The position numbers were made by a program, and so were the translations under genes. 64,000 nucleotides of DNA, from NCBI GenBank assembly GCA_030533445.1, contig CM060075.1, positions 35,484,196 to 35,548,195 on the forward strand, given 5' to 3'. The notes beneath the pieces were generated by a model, which worked only from the letters and a program-made list of their open reading frames with translations, was not told where the DNA came from and made no database searches. Below are positions 1 to 14,100 of this stretch, one piece after another. Within the stretch, counting starts at the first letter, position 1. The number at the start of each line of letters is the position of its first letter. Source of the stretch: Cyprinodon diabolis (lineage: Eukaryota > Chordata > Actinopteri > Cyprinodontiformes > Cyprinodontidae).

Positions 1-1458
1 ATCTTTTTTTTTTTTATTTACTGACACAATAATAATTATCAGAGCCTTTATGCTATAAATAAAAATTGTGCTTACATTTTTTCATACCAGGTGTCAACCA
101 TCTGTCTCCTGCAGGCTCAATCCTGTAAGAAAGGAAGAAATGTTTATAAATGTCACTACAATATGAACAAATCTGACTTAAATTTGATCTACTTTTCATG
201 TTTGTCCTTCTTACTTCTCCAATGGTTGTCCAATTCTGCCATATCAATACCATTTTTGGATGGTGTTTTGATGTTTCATTAAACTAAATCGTATTTCATA
301 ATTAGCACTGGACGCTTGAAATGTAGCACAAATATCCACAAGCTGTAAGATCTCCTTTAGGTCCTCACATCTAAGTGCTGCATGAACCATATCTGAGGAT
401 GTGCAGATCGACCCTGTATCCTTTTTAGTTTATGAATTTAGCAATGAAAAATTTTTTTTACAGAACATTGTGCAACACTGAACCGATGTGTCTTAAACTG
501 TGTGCTTGTTGGATAGCAGGGCTGTTACAAACCAGTGAGAACTTTATTGTTTTGGAACTATATAATGATATAATTGTTAATTGTATTAAACTGATTTGAT
601 ATGGATATTTGCAACTGGAATTGAAGAGTAGATCTTGAACCAGAACAGCTGATTGATTGTAACACCGGCTTGCACATGTTCAGCAGGCTGAAGTCATTTG
701 TGATAGTGCTCATAAAGACGCAATGAGTAAGAGCTTAAACAAGCCGGCGAAGATAAATGTTCTCCATTTGTCTATGTTATCAAATAAAATTCCGGGGGGG
801 AAAAAAAAGTTCTTTCACGTATTTTTATTATTGGTTTTAAGTTGAAAAATGAATGATACAGTGCAAAATCTTATTGATCTAATTGATTTACAATTTAAGT
901 TGGATTTTATTTTATGTGCTACATAGATTTTCCTGTGTGTTGAGAATGCGCAAGCAGTGCGCAATTGCGCAAGCACGCAGATTAGAGGGAACATTGCTGT
1001 TGAGTATTAGCTTCGGGCTAGATTGGTAGGCTACAAAGGCCTAGTTTTAGCTAAAACCTTGTTATCATCTTCTGCGTTTTTTTTAAGCTAGCCAGGTATG
1101 CTTTGGCCACATTTCAGTTAGTGCTTTAGATGGTCCAGCTGTTGTCTTATTGACAATCTGGTTGTTGTAATAAAGGAACCAACCCAAGTTGTTGGGTTAA
1201 ATTAAATCTGTTTGTTCTATCCATATTTCCTTGCGCTAGGTTGGGTAACTACCCAAACTGGATTGTTTTTAACTCAACATTTTTTATGTGAAAAAGAGGA
1301 GAAACTGCTCAACACTTATGTTTTGTGTAAACCTGCTAGCTACATTTTTTTCCTAGCACTAAATGGCAGTGGGATGGCATACCTCACCTTCAGTGCTGCC
1401 ACTTAAAATTGTCAGCACACATTTTTAATAATCCTTTATTAAACGATTACCTGTTCAT
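1..1458. other. No gene recognised
   Basis: AT-rich DNA with only short ORFs of no recognisable family. It lies on the 3' side of the minus-strand NLR gene and may be intron or flank of that gene. Confidence 0.5.
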
Positions 1459-1460
1459 GG

Positions 1461-1767
1461 TAAATGGCATGTACTTATACAGCTCCTTTTTTCAAGTCAG
1501 GAGACTTGACCAAACAGCTTTACACTACATTCATTCACCCATTCACGCACACACTCACAGTGGCAAGCTACATTGTAGCCACAGCTGCCCTGGGGCTCAC
1601 TGACAGAAGCCGGGCTGCCGTACACTGGCACCACCGTGCCCTCTGACCACCATCAGTACACAATGCAGGTGAAGTGTCTTGCCCAAGGACACAACGACAC
1701 TGAAAGTCAGAGTCATCAATCCTTCGATTTCAGGGCAAACTCCTACATCCAACGCCACTGTCGCCCC
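1461..1767 (+). repeat. Dispersed repeat, copy 1
   Basis: A ~300-bp segment that matches 25968-26287 closely in order and orientation. Shared landmarks include CTGCCCTGGGGCTCACTGAC, the CTTGCCCAAGGACACAACGA-type box and an end near CACTGTCGCCC. Sequences of this kind are common interspersed repeats in fish. No coding capacity is seen and the class is not assigned. Confidence 0.6.
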
Positions 1768-1952
1768 ATCTTTGTGTGGATCATTAGCTCTATTCCACTT
1801 ATCATTAAGATACCTCAATGTCCCGCCCCAGAAATCCCTCCCTTCCTAAGGTCCAGGGTAACACAATCTAGCATATGGCCACATTTTACACAATCCTAAG
1901 TTAGTACTGAGCCTCACAGTAGTACTGTGTGGGTATAGACAATGTTTCTTAC

Positions 1953-2126
1953 CTGAGTGTTTGCAGTTTTGTGCTTGGGTTCTTCTGTATATTTATTAGA
2001 GCCCTTATTCCTGCCTCTCCTAGATGGTTGAAGCTGAGGTCCAGCTCTTTCAGGTGAGAAGAGTTTGAAATCAGAGCTGAGATGAGAGCATCACAGCCTT
2101 TCTCTGTGATCAAGCAGCCTGAAAAC
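1953..2126 (-). CDS. NLR leucine-rich repeat exon
   Basis: 174 bp, acceptor CTTTCAG and donor CTCAG|GTAAGA. It encodes [18 protein letters not shown] and [19 protein letters not shown], ending LQTLR. Phase-compatible with the exon at 4171. The donor shows that the gene continues to the left of the window. Confidence 0.88.
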
Positions 2127-5100
2127 CTGAAAGCATAAGATATTGTGAAAAAAAAACTTTTGACAATAACATATATTCCCAAAAACAAATATTTGATTTC
2201 AGTAAGGATTGTGTTTAGATTTAATACCAGGTTGAATCATCCTTATTTACAAGATTACAAAATTTTCTCCAAGTCCTTCCATTAGGATTGTATAAGGTGA
2301 TTTTTTTACCTTGTGTGTATAAAATTCTGATCTCTTATTTACAAGAATACAGATTTTTCATATCTTCCACATATTCAGAATTGAGTTGCAGGGGCAGCAG
2401 TCTCAGAAGATACACCCATACTTTCCTTTACTGAGAGAACACCACCAGCCTTCCTGGAATCCAAGAAAGTTTTACCGAAGGGGGCAATTGAATATTTCCC
2501 TGACTGAGAGCTCTGCCAGACATTCTGAGTAGACTCTAAGTAATAATTTGGGGCTATAGCCCGGGTCGCACTGGTTGTGTCCAACTTTTTAATCTCTGAT
2601 ACAATTTTTCATGCCACACTGATTCCAGTCCATATAAAGATTATTTTATTACTCATAGAGCAGATCATAATCTGTGCATATTTTTTTTTTTTTACTTCGA
2701 TTTGCCCCACGAATTGAAACAATGTCTTACGTTTGAATGGGATAAAAAAAAAAGCCAGCGCAAATACAAAGCAACGCCCCTTTTGATAACCATCATACAC
2801 AGCATACCCCTAAATTAGAACAGATAGAGAATTTTGATATAAAAGTATAATTGAAAGTATGTTTAAAGAGAAGAGAAACACAGCAATAAATGCTCTGGGA
2901 TGGTTTTTAGGTAGGCTACTTTGACTACTACCATTGACTGATGGATGAGGCAGTGAGAGGGGATTCCCAGAGAACGATATGTAAAGTTTGTCAAAGTTTT
3001 TCAAAGAGTAAAAAGAGTGCTCTTTCCTGTTCCTCATTGTTTTTGTGTGGTTTAAATAGGATCAAAATTTGACTTTATCCTTTTTTGGCCATCCTGTTTA
3101 AGTATGAGTCTGCCCCTCCTGCTCCATATGATCTGTGCAACTAAAAACCTAAATGTTTTCCCATGTAACTGACAGATTTTATTTTATATTTCCCACAAAG
3201 CGGATGTGTTTTATGCATCTCTCTTCCTATCAGACTCATGAAATTGCCACCTAATTGCTGTGTAGTCCAACTAAAATAGATCTGGGGTCTATCTGACTCA
3301 TGCAAACCCAGTTTCAGAAAATGGTGTCAGGTGTGTTCATCCGCATTGAATTCAACAAGCGCTAAACACAACCTTGTGTGACATGATTTTCTGTTGAATA
3401 GGATACAAAACTGGACCCAGTGTTATTCAGGGCTTTATGTTTAAAACATATGAATGACAAAAAAAAATAAAATAAAATAATAAATAAAATGAAATCTATC
3501 ATTAACCTATAGCCAATATTTAAAAAAAAGACATCACTCAGATTCAGAGTCTGTGGTTCATTCCTCCCTACCATGCCCTTCCAGTCATTTACTTCCATTT
3601 CGCATATCAATATCAAAGCTCCCCAGTAGAATGAAGTCCCATAAGATGGCACTGTCTAGCGCCCCCACCAGGGTTTTCTGTGCCAAAACTCTCTCATCCA
3701 CTAGGGTAAACTTTGACACAAAATGGCTGAACTGGAGGGCAGAAGCATTGCCACCCGAGCCCTTAACCTCTCCTACATTAGATCAGAGACCAGCCTCTGT
3801 CATCCTTTAACAATCTTGTAAAAACATGTTTAGATCACTAGCATTGGTTAAATGCAGAGAAGAAAATCTCTCACTTGGGCCTAATAAAGGAATACCACCT
3901 TAGCTCTGTCTCTTGTGACTTCAACCTACTATTTCTATTGGTGCAAACTCCTTTTATGAAGACGTTGGCATCATAACCAGGTTTTGGACCCATTAAAACA
4001 ATAAAAAAGTTTTTAAATGCCAAGTTTTCAGTTAAATAAATACTTTTATTCTGCACCATGCCACATATTCTGTAGATGTATTATAATAAAAACGTTTTGG
4101 CTGTGTCCATTAAGGCACAAACTAATAGAACAACTTAATTGTTTTAAAGAACAACTTAAATGATTCTTACCTGAGAGTTTCCAGTTTACAGTCTGGACTT
4201 TTTAGTCCTTCACACAGCAGGTTAATTCCCAAGTCTGTGAGGTTGTTGTTGCTCAGGTCCAGATCTCTTAGACTGGATGTTGTTGAGCAGAGAAGTGAGG
4301 ACAGGGCTTCACAGCTTCTCTCTGAGAGGTTGCAGCCACTTAGTCTGAAAGGAAAAAAATATTTTAGTAACTTCTTTTTAGTTATTAAATCATCAGATGC
4401 ATAATTAAAACAGACATCATCAGAACTTACATAGCTTTGCTAGTGGCATTGACGATTGGCAAGAGCCTCTGAAGAGCCTCCTCTGAAGCAGAGTATTTCT
4501 TCAGGTCAAACACATTTAAAACCTTTTCTGAAAATAGTAGAATGAAGTGCAGAGCAGACCACTGAGCAGCTGACAACTGGTGTGCTGAAAGACTTCCTGT
4601 AGTTAGAGATTGTTGGATTTCCTCCACCAGAGACTGATCGTTTAGTTCATTTAGACAGTGGAACAGATTGATGCTTTTCTCTACACATAGATGGTCATTC
4701 AGCTTCTCTTTGATGTACTGGGCTGTTTCCTTATTAGTGACTGAGTCTTCTCCTGCCTGCCTCTGTCTGTCTGTCTGCTTGTCTGTATCTACCAACAGCC
4801 CTCTTAAGTGACACCTATTGGTATCCAGTGAAAGTCCAAGAAGAAAACGGAGGAACAAATCCAAGTGTCCATCTGGACTCTCCAGGGCCATGTCCACTGC
4901 ACTCTTGTAGAGATCAATCTCTGAAGTTGTAAGGTTTCCTTTTTCAAAATCCCCTGATTTTGTCTCGTCTTTTGCCAGCAGATTGGATCCAGATTTGATG
5001 AAGGTCAGGTGAACATGAAGGGCAGCCAGAAACTCCTGAACACTTAAATGGATGAAGCAGAACACATTTTTCTGATACATCCCTCTCTCTTTTCTGAAGA

Positions 5101-8100
5101 TTTGTGTGAACACTCCTGAGCACACTGAAGCTGTTTGGATATCAATTCCACACTCGGTGAGGTCAGTTTCATAGAAGAGGATGTTTCTTTTCAACAGCTG
5201 CTCAAAAGCCAATTTTCCCAGAGACTCGATCATCTTCCAGGGAGAATCTGTCTTAGCTCCTATGTCATACTTGCGCTTCTTTACCTCTGCCTGCACCACC
5301 AGGAAGTAGATATACATCTGAGTCAGAGTGTTTGGCAGCTCTTCACCATCTTGTCTTGTCATCATGTCTTCCATAACGGTAGCGGTGATCCAGCAGAATA
5401 TCGGGATGTGGCACATGATATGGATGGTATGTGACTTCTTTATATGGAAGATTACCTTTTTTGCCTGTTTATGTGTAAATCGTTTTGTGAAGTATTGATC
5501 TTTTTGTGGGTCAGTGAATCCTCTGATCTCTGTCATCAAGCAAACAAGCTCAGAAGGGATCCGAGTGGCTGCTGCAGGTCTTGTGGTTATCCAGAGGTGA
5601 GCTGAGGGAAGCAAATTCCCTCTGATTAGGTTTGTCAGAAGAACATCAACTGAGGTTGACATTGTTACATCTCTCAAGATCTCATTGTTGTGGAAATCCA
5701 GGGACAATCGACACTCATCCAATCCGTCAAAGATGAATACAACCTTCAAATCTTCAAACCTATGGATTCCTTTGGTTTCACTAAAAAAGTGATGAACAAG
5801 CTCCACTAAGCTAAATTTCTTCCCTTTCAACAGATTCAACTCTCTGAATGTGAATGGAAATGTGAAATCAACATCCTGGTTGGTTTGGTTTTCTGCCCAA
5901 TCCAGAGTAAACTTCTGCGTTAAGACTGTTTTTCCAATGCCAGCCACTCCCTTTGTCATCACTGTTCTGATTGGTTTATCTCTTTGAGGTATGGGCTTAA
6001 ATATGTCTCCATGCGTAATTGCTACATCTGGTCTGTCTGGCCTCCAGGACACTTTCTCAATCTGACAGATTTCATGTTTGCTGTTGACATCTCCAGTGCC
6101 TTCTTCTGTAATGTAGAGCTCTGTGTAGATTTGATTTAGAAGGGTTTGGTTTCCGGATTTAGCAATCCCTTCGAACACACTTTGGAAACTCTTCTTCAGG
6201 TTAGACTTCAATGCGTGCTGGCATGTGATAAGAGATTCTAAAAAACAAACAAAAAGAACAACATGAATTTAAAAGAAAAACACGCTTCTTTGCTTCAGGA
6301 TTTCATTCTTAGTAAAACAGTCCTTGGCACCAAGCTTTTATGGTACGTTTACACCGAACAGGTTTTGGCGTCAAAAAGTGCTTAAACACCTAAATTTGGA
6401 TGCTGGTTCAAATATTGGCCTAGTTTCTTTGACGCTTCGACACTCTGGATGCTCTGCGCTCTGGTTGTTTATCTGCTCTGTAGCTACAAGCCAGAGAGCA
6501 GGTTGGCTTTACTTACTTTGATAGGTTGGCAAAATACTTTTTTAAAGGTACACTATGCAACCGGTGTTGATTTTCCAGCGAGGCTCCCCCCAGAAGGCGA
6601 AAGTAAAAGTGCACTGTCGTAAATATGCACAGCTGTTCTCCTGGTTTCTCCGTCAAGCCAGGCGCGGTTGTTTTGAGCTTAGCAGACAAGCGAACGCAAC
6701 AAATGACTAATGCTGCATTCATACCGGACGCAGCTGGCGCGACAGAAGCAGCGAGTTTACATGCAAAGTCAATGGTTGACGCGCGTCAAGGCGCAGCAAA
6801 CGCGCTGCTGCTCGAGATGGAAAAATTTAATTTTTGCTGCTCGACGCGCCGCGTCAACCAATCAGAGAAGCTGATCTGGGAGCTGGCAGGGAGAGAGACA
6901 CAGCGCTGATGATCAGAGCGCTATGATCACTCCAGTTTATTGACGCCTAAATTAACTTAAAATGCAGAAATCTGACGGCAGAATATGTTCGCTTTTATTA
7001 TCCTGCTGCCTGCAGTTTGGATTATTTAGATGAAAAACACCTACCAGCTGCCGCGGTGAACCGCGAGGAGGCGACCCGGCCAGAGGCTGCTGATGAAGGG
7101 ATTCCTACTGTCAGCGCACCGCTGGTATGTGGGGGTCTGAGCGGCTCCGACAGAAAAAATATTGGAAGGCAGGATGATAATCTGAATGAACTACTGCACT
7201 GATTACGTTTTCAGGTGTATTTTCTCACTTAAAAACATATTAAAACTACTTTATTCCCACTGATCACAGCAAATATAGCTGCAAGGCAGAGAAAGGATAG
7301 TGAAGCTCCGCCCAACGCACGTCAGACACACTTTTGCACCGCGCAGCCAGAGCAGCAAAGCTGCTTCAGCCGCGCGTCAGAACGGTACAAGCAGCAAAAA
7401 TGAAGCAGCAGACGCGATTTTTCTTCTTTTGCTGCGTCCGGTGTGAACGTAGCATAACTGCACAAAGATCGCCACTGTGCTAGCAACGAGCATGCTTTTA
7501 ACTGGGGGCGTGTAGCAGTTCTCGCCGTAAAGCAAGACCGACTCTCGCGAGACTTCTGAGCCTGTGGGTGCGGGCCGAGGGCTCCTGCAATTGCAAGTGC
7601 GGTATTTCCCCCACAGACCACCAGGGCGGCCGAGAAAACCTTTGTTCAACCTGAAATGACTCATTTAATCATCCAAAACGTTATGGAACACATTAATTAA
7701 CTGAAAAATGTTGCAAAGTGTGCCTTTAAGCAAGAAAGTCTACTTCAATCACAATCTGCGCATTGAGTTCTTCAGGATTGTGATCCCACTGTGGCCATCT
7801 CTTCACAAGAAGAGTCAATATTGGCTGTCCTAAAAGGTGTGGATTTGAATACTATGTATGTATATGTGTGTGGATGGATGGATGGATGGATGGATGGATG
7901 GATGGATGGATGGATGGATGGATAGATAGATAGATGTAATATTCAGAATTCAAAGTGTTCATAGCTTGAAATCTTAAATAATTGTTGTTGATTACAGATG
8001 TGTCTAGTGGTTCCCATTGATTTTGCTTGTAAAGCAGAGAGAATGGCGCTAGGCTTACCAAACACTGACGTCACTGCCGGAAGATGTCAGGAGTGAGGTT

Positions 8101-11100
8101 TTACTATATTTGGGAAAAAATGGCTTGTCCCAGACTTAGTTAACGCGGTGAAATTCATTTTTTAAATCTTTTTACTCACATTAAATTCATGAATTAACAC
8201 AAACGTATTAGATTAAAATAGGCACATCACATTGCATATTCAGTATGAAGTCTACGAAGACTTGGTCATCCTGGGGAGGCTCAGAGCAGAGCTAATTGTC
8301 CTGCACAACCAGACAAGCAACCTGAGGTGGCTCAGACATCTTTCTCCAATGTCTCCAGGACGCTTCCCAAGGTGTTCCTTGCACTCCCAACAGGAGGAGG
8401 TCCAGCTGACAACCCAGGGCATTCTGGAGGGACCATATCTCTCAGGTTCACCAAGCAGAGTTGGAAGAGGTGTCTGGAGAGAGGAAGGTCTGAGAGTCTC
8501 TGCTGAGACTGATGCCCCCGTAACACAGTTTCTTTTTTTCTACAAATGAGGTAAGATATAATACTAGTATCCAATTTTATATTTTATCACTGCTAAATAA
8601 AAAAAAACATATCAAACAATTATTCTTTTAGTCTATTTAAAACTGGCCCCAACTACAGTACCATAAAGAATTGGTGATTTAACATCTTTTAATTCAGTGT
8701 GAAAATATTGCTTTATTTATCATTTCTGTGGCAGATTATTTCTCTTACTGCTTTCCAGAAGCTCAGCCAGCTTATCCTGCTTCATCCGTCTCAAGAAGTA
8801 CACTGTGATCTTCAAAAATGCTTCTTTGCTGCTCCTCTGCTTTTCATCTTCATTTACAAACACGGCCTCCTCTTTTTTCTGACCTTCTAGGCACTCTTGG
8901 CTATTGGAACTCAAAGCCTTTAAGATTTCCTTCAGCTCCTTCTTCACAAATGTCTGAATTTCTTTCTCCAGCTCCTAAAAAAAACCCCATCAATGATACA
9001 TCTTACAATAATCATGCTGTTTAACATAATGGTGTGTTCAGAGTGAACGTATTTTGAGCATCATGGACTGTGCAGTCAATATGCAAAATCTATAAAGTCC
9101 GCCCTTCCAAGGGATTGGCAAGGTCCTTTGTCAGGTCAAATGTGATCCTCTACCACATAACTTTATGCAGAGGTCTGCCGCTCACAACACCTAACACAGA
9201 ATATTTAAAAGTAGGATCAAAATTCTATAGAACTGCTGAATTCATCATGTTGTGAGTTGCATTTTTTACTTTTATTCCACTCAAAAGAGCAAATAAAGCC
9301 AAGCCAATCTCTATTGTACAAGCCATTGTACACAAGAAATCGGCAAAAAAAAAAACCGAACAGAGTAGCTTCTTCCTAAGGATGGCGAGTGTGCAAGTTG
9401 CAGTGTTGAGGTTTACTCATGCTCAAAATGCATTCAGTCTGAATAGTGCAGTATAGAAATGAGTAATCAGAAGAGAAGGACAAGGTAGCATCTATTCATA
9501 TACAGACCACAAATATGGCACCCATCGGCATTTGATCTCTGTAAAGAGGTTCCCCAACTTCTGAGCTCTGCTGGAGTCTATGGAAAAAATGTAAAGAATT
9601 ATCCTCCATTATGTCCAAGTACAAAATGTAAGAAAGTCATCTGGGGTTGTGAGTGGTCACAAATATAACTTCCTGTCATGGCGCTAATAATACAAAGAAG
9701 TTCGTTCTACCTTAATTTTCCCAAAATTTAAGTAAAATAGACAAACTAGAATTTGCAAGCATTGTTGAGACTTCTAAGAGTAATAATGAGAGCATAATAT
9801 GAATTCAGATACACAGCTGTTTGTGTGGTTTTTGCAAGTAAACATGCATTAGTCTGACCAGATCCTCAAAGGTGTTCAGGTGTAAAAGTACATGTGAAAA
9901 CCTGCATTTTTTTTTTTTTTTGATCTGTTCCATGGAGGTTCTTTTGGTAGGAATTTTTTCAAATAATTATCACACAAAAAAAAAAAAAAGAGTATGGACT
10001 CGTGTCCTCGTCAAGTATGTTCTTGAGAACAATACTGTGAAATGTGGACTTGGGGAGAACGGGAGCATACAGGATAAAAACGGGTCAACTGGAACAGAAG
10101 CGTCCTCGTGACGTCACCGTATGCTCGGCAAGTCAGTAGCTGCATTTCACCTCCTATTATTAATAGCCTGTAGTTAATAACAAATTCTTACCGTTTTTTT
10201 ATTTAGTGGGGGGGAAATAATTAACAGCCAGATAAACCAAAATGAGCATTTTGCCTAATAAAAAACTCGCCATCATAGCCAGCGGTCTTTTACACACGGC
10301 TATGCCGAGAGAGGGCTGCTGCAGATGGGCTGCAGATGGAACCAATCATGTAGAATGGACAGTCTTTTGTGATTGGTTGGTTTTATTCATTGATGTTTCA
10401 CTGTACCGGGGACCATGTATTTTAGTTTCAATTCCAGACCTTCTATTTCACTACTTGCTAAGCGGCTGTGGGGGGGAACTTTAAGCCACATGGCTAAAAA
10501 TGCATAAGAAAAGGTTTCCAACTGCACCTTTAATACTCTGAGCTCTGTGAGCGCTCCATTCGAAGCTGCTTCTGGCGCAGTGCATGCTGGGACAGCTGTC
10601 AATCTCAAGAATCTGAAGTCTACTCTGATGTATACTCGGTAAATAGGGAGAGGCGAGAACATCATCCGGGTACTTTGCCTGTTCTCCATCTTGTGGTCTT
10701 GTGAATTGGAACAGCACTAGGGCTGAGGCTGATGACGTTTCACTAGTACATGAGCACATGAGAACGCACAAGTACACATATTGAGAAACAGCCTCTATGT
10801 AATGAAAGGCTGAACAACAGGCTTTTAGCCATTAATGTTTCATATGGAGTATACCTTGGTATATCCCATCTTTATGCTCTGGGTGGCTCATAAATGGACT
10901 TTTTACATTTTGTAATATATTTGATGTTCAATATTATACGTGTTTGGTGAAAAGTTTTGAGTATTGCAAAGTTTCCATGCAGAAGGTTGTGACTCAGGTT
11001 GTGTTTATAGGTAGGTAAACATCACTGAACTGTACAGGCTATTTCTTACCGCCATCTATTGGGCTGGGATGTAATTTGGTGTCTCATTTCTTAAGGAAAA

Positions 11101-14100
11101 AAATCTTCGATTGCAATTCCCTCATGAGTGTACTTCACTGTAGAGGGAATTTGCTGCAGTGTTCTCAGAACCAAGTGAGAGAAATGGGACTGGGCCTAAC
11201 TCTTGCAAGTGTTACACCTACATACAGTACAGTTTACCCATTGAAAGAAACATATCCTAGTCCATATTAACAAAAACTAGACTTTCATGATTGTAAGTTT
11301 TTTGCTCGTCACAACCCACTTAGTATGACTGATATTACTTACAAAATATAAACAAAGCTCACCTTTTTGCATCTGAAGGGTGGTCAACTTTAAAATTGAT
11401 AATATCCGACATTGATTGGTCGTCTTTGAAGGACAGAAAGCTAGAACCAGGTCCTACTTCCTGATGTTTCCTGTAAATGAGAATAGGGATTATAATGCCT
11501 GATTTGGAATAAGATAAATTAGGCAGCCCAAAAGTAAGATCAGTTTCAGGGGGCAGGACATAATTTAAACATTATTCTTAGTGATGGATATGCAAGACGT
11601 TGGTTCAAAAGGACATGCAGCTGTAGGACGTCATAAACTTAAACATATACATTTTTTAAAAGCTGTATTTTTGAATAAAGACCTCTCAAGTCTTACTTAT
11701 ATACTTGGTTTAAAAATGCACTTGGATCTCACCTCTTTGCATCTGTGGCTGAAATGTTTAAATTCACTAATGTGCTTGTTGGATTTGTTGCTCTTGAAGG
11801 CCAGAAAACTAAGTTCAGGACCTGATTCTGGTTCTTTTCCATGGATGAGAATGTGATTGCTAATTTATAAAAAGTGTGAAGAATTATTAAAATTGTCTTC
11901 CAGTACTGCCGTCAGCGACGTACAACTGACTAATACACAGTGTTTGCTCCTGGGGATGGGAATCAAAAACCGGTTTCTGTTCAGAACCGGTTCTGTGTGT
12001 TCCAGTTCCACTGCACCGTTTGGCAGCTCGCTTAATGATGCCCTAAACGGGTCCAGGCAGCACCAGAGCCTAACTCTGGGCATCACGACCTATGTCACAT
12101 TTTTTACGCAAGATACGCACACGACATTCAGTAAGCAAGTACGACTTGACCAGGCTTGAGTATAGAAAAGCAAAACAAAATCGGTCAAAGCGATAGAAAG
12201 TTTTGCTTGATTTTAAGGACGAGAAAGATGGCAAAAAGGAGCTTTGCAATCACTGCAAAGTGGCAATTACATCCGCGGGAGGAAATACATCCAACATGCA
12301 AAAAAACCTGCACACACAACATGGCATACATTTTAACGAATGCCGTGTTTTTGATACTTCCGGAGAGCTGTCAATCTTAGGAAGGGACAAGTCTACTCTG
12401 ATGTATACTCGGTAAATAGGGAGGGGCGAGAACATCATCCGGGGACTTTGCCTGTTCTCCGTCTTGTGTTCTTGTGAATTGGAAAAGCACTAGGGCTGAG
12501 GCTGATGACATTTCACTAGTACACGAGCACATGAGAACGCACAAGTACACATATTGAGAAACAGCCTCTATGTAATGAAAGGCTGAACAACAGGCTTTTA
12601 GCCATTAATGTTTCATATGGAGTATACCTTGGTATATCCCATCTTTATGCTCTGGGTGGCGTAGTGGGATCCGGAGGTATCCTCCCTGGCATCATTTCGA
12701 ATTTTAGACTCTCTGAAAAGCTATTTTCTGCATTTTGAGGTGGCATGCATCTAACTTTGTTTCATTGTTATTGGAGTTTATTTTTTGAGATACCTAATGC
12801 TCTATAGCTTGTCATAAAGGATGTGGTTACAGGACATGTGAAGAATAGGTGAGGGGTTATTTCAGGTTCAATATTGCAGAAGGAACAATTTGGATTTATT
12901 TTACAATATTTAGCTCTTTCATTATTTTTAGGATAAATGTTATAAAAAATTTTGAAACAAATTTCACTTATTTTACTGTTAATGGGGTATTGATGTTGAT
13001 TTGCTCCAGTATATTCTATTAAAAAAGGAGTTCAATTAGAATTTGCCTCTTGGTTGGAGGCAATTGTATAGTTAAAATGTATTGGGTATATGTTTGTTAT
13101 TGTATTTGGTGCCAAGAAAATGCAGTCCATTGAGAAACAATTTGGTGGCCACAGTTGGAATAAATTGTGATTTTATTAATTGTTAACAGTCCATTGGGGA
13201 TCCACTAATTGATTTGTATTCTATGTATCTTATTGGAGACTGATACTTCATCAAAAAGTTGTTGTAGCTAATTGAATTACCATGATAGTCTATTAATTTA
13301 GAGATAGTTGTGATATCTTTATTTATCCATTCTGGCTCATAAATGGACTTTTTACATTTTGTAATATATTTGATGTTCAATATTATACGTGTTTGGTGAA
13401 AAGGTTTGAGTATTGCAAAGTTTCCATGCAGAAGGTTGTGACTCAGGTTGTGTTTATAGGTAGGTAAACATCACTGAACTATACAGGCTATTTCTTACCG
13501 CCATCTATTGGGCTGGGATGTAATTTGGTGTCTCATTTCTTAAGGAAAAAAATCTTCGATTGCAATTCCCTCATGAGTGTACTTCACTGTAGAGGGAATT
13601 TGCTGCAGTGTTCTCAGAACCAAGTGAGAGAAATGGGACTGGGCCTAACTCTTGCAAGTGTTACACCTACATACAGTACAGTTTACCCATTGAAAGAAAC
13701 ATATCCTAGTCCATATTAACAAAAACTAGACTTTCATGATTGTAAGTTTTTTGCTCGTCACAACCCACTTAGTATGACTGATATTACTTACAAAATATAA
13801 ACAAAGCTCACCTTTTTGCATCTGAAGGGTGGTCAACTTTAAAATTGATAATATCCGACATTGATTGGTCGTCTTTTGAAGGACAGACAGCTAGAACCAG
13901 GTCCTACTTCCTGATGTTTCCTGTAAATGAGAATAGGGATTATAATGCCTGATTTGGAATAAGATAAATTAGGCAGCCCAAAAGTAAGATCAGTTTCAGG
14001 GGGCAGGACATAATTTAAACATTATTCTTAGTGATGGATATGCAAGACGTTGGTTCAAAAGGACATGCAGCTGTAGGACGTCATAAACTTAAACACATAA

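Larger units (their letters stand above)
10591..12364. repeat. Tandem unit A carrying NLR exon 3
   Basis: Begins at GGGACAG/CTGTCAATC and includes a CATCATCCGGGTACTTTGCC block, exon 3 (11363-11470), the decayed exon (11733-11838), the hAT left end at about 11955 and a BED-finger segment. It ends where the hAT sequence joins the next unit near 12363. Confidence 0.75.

Noticed and set aside
7017..7664. ORFs in the GC-rich 6.6-7.7 kb region
   Set aside because: They lie inside two nested non-coding transposons; no family similarity seen.
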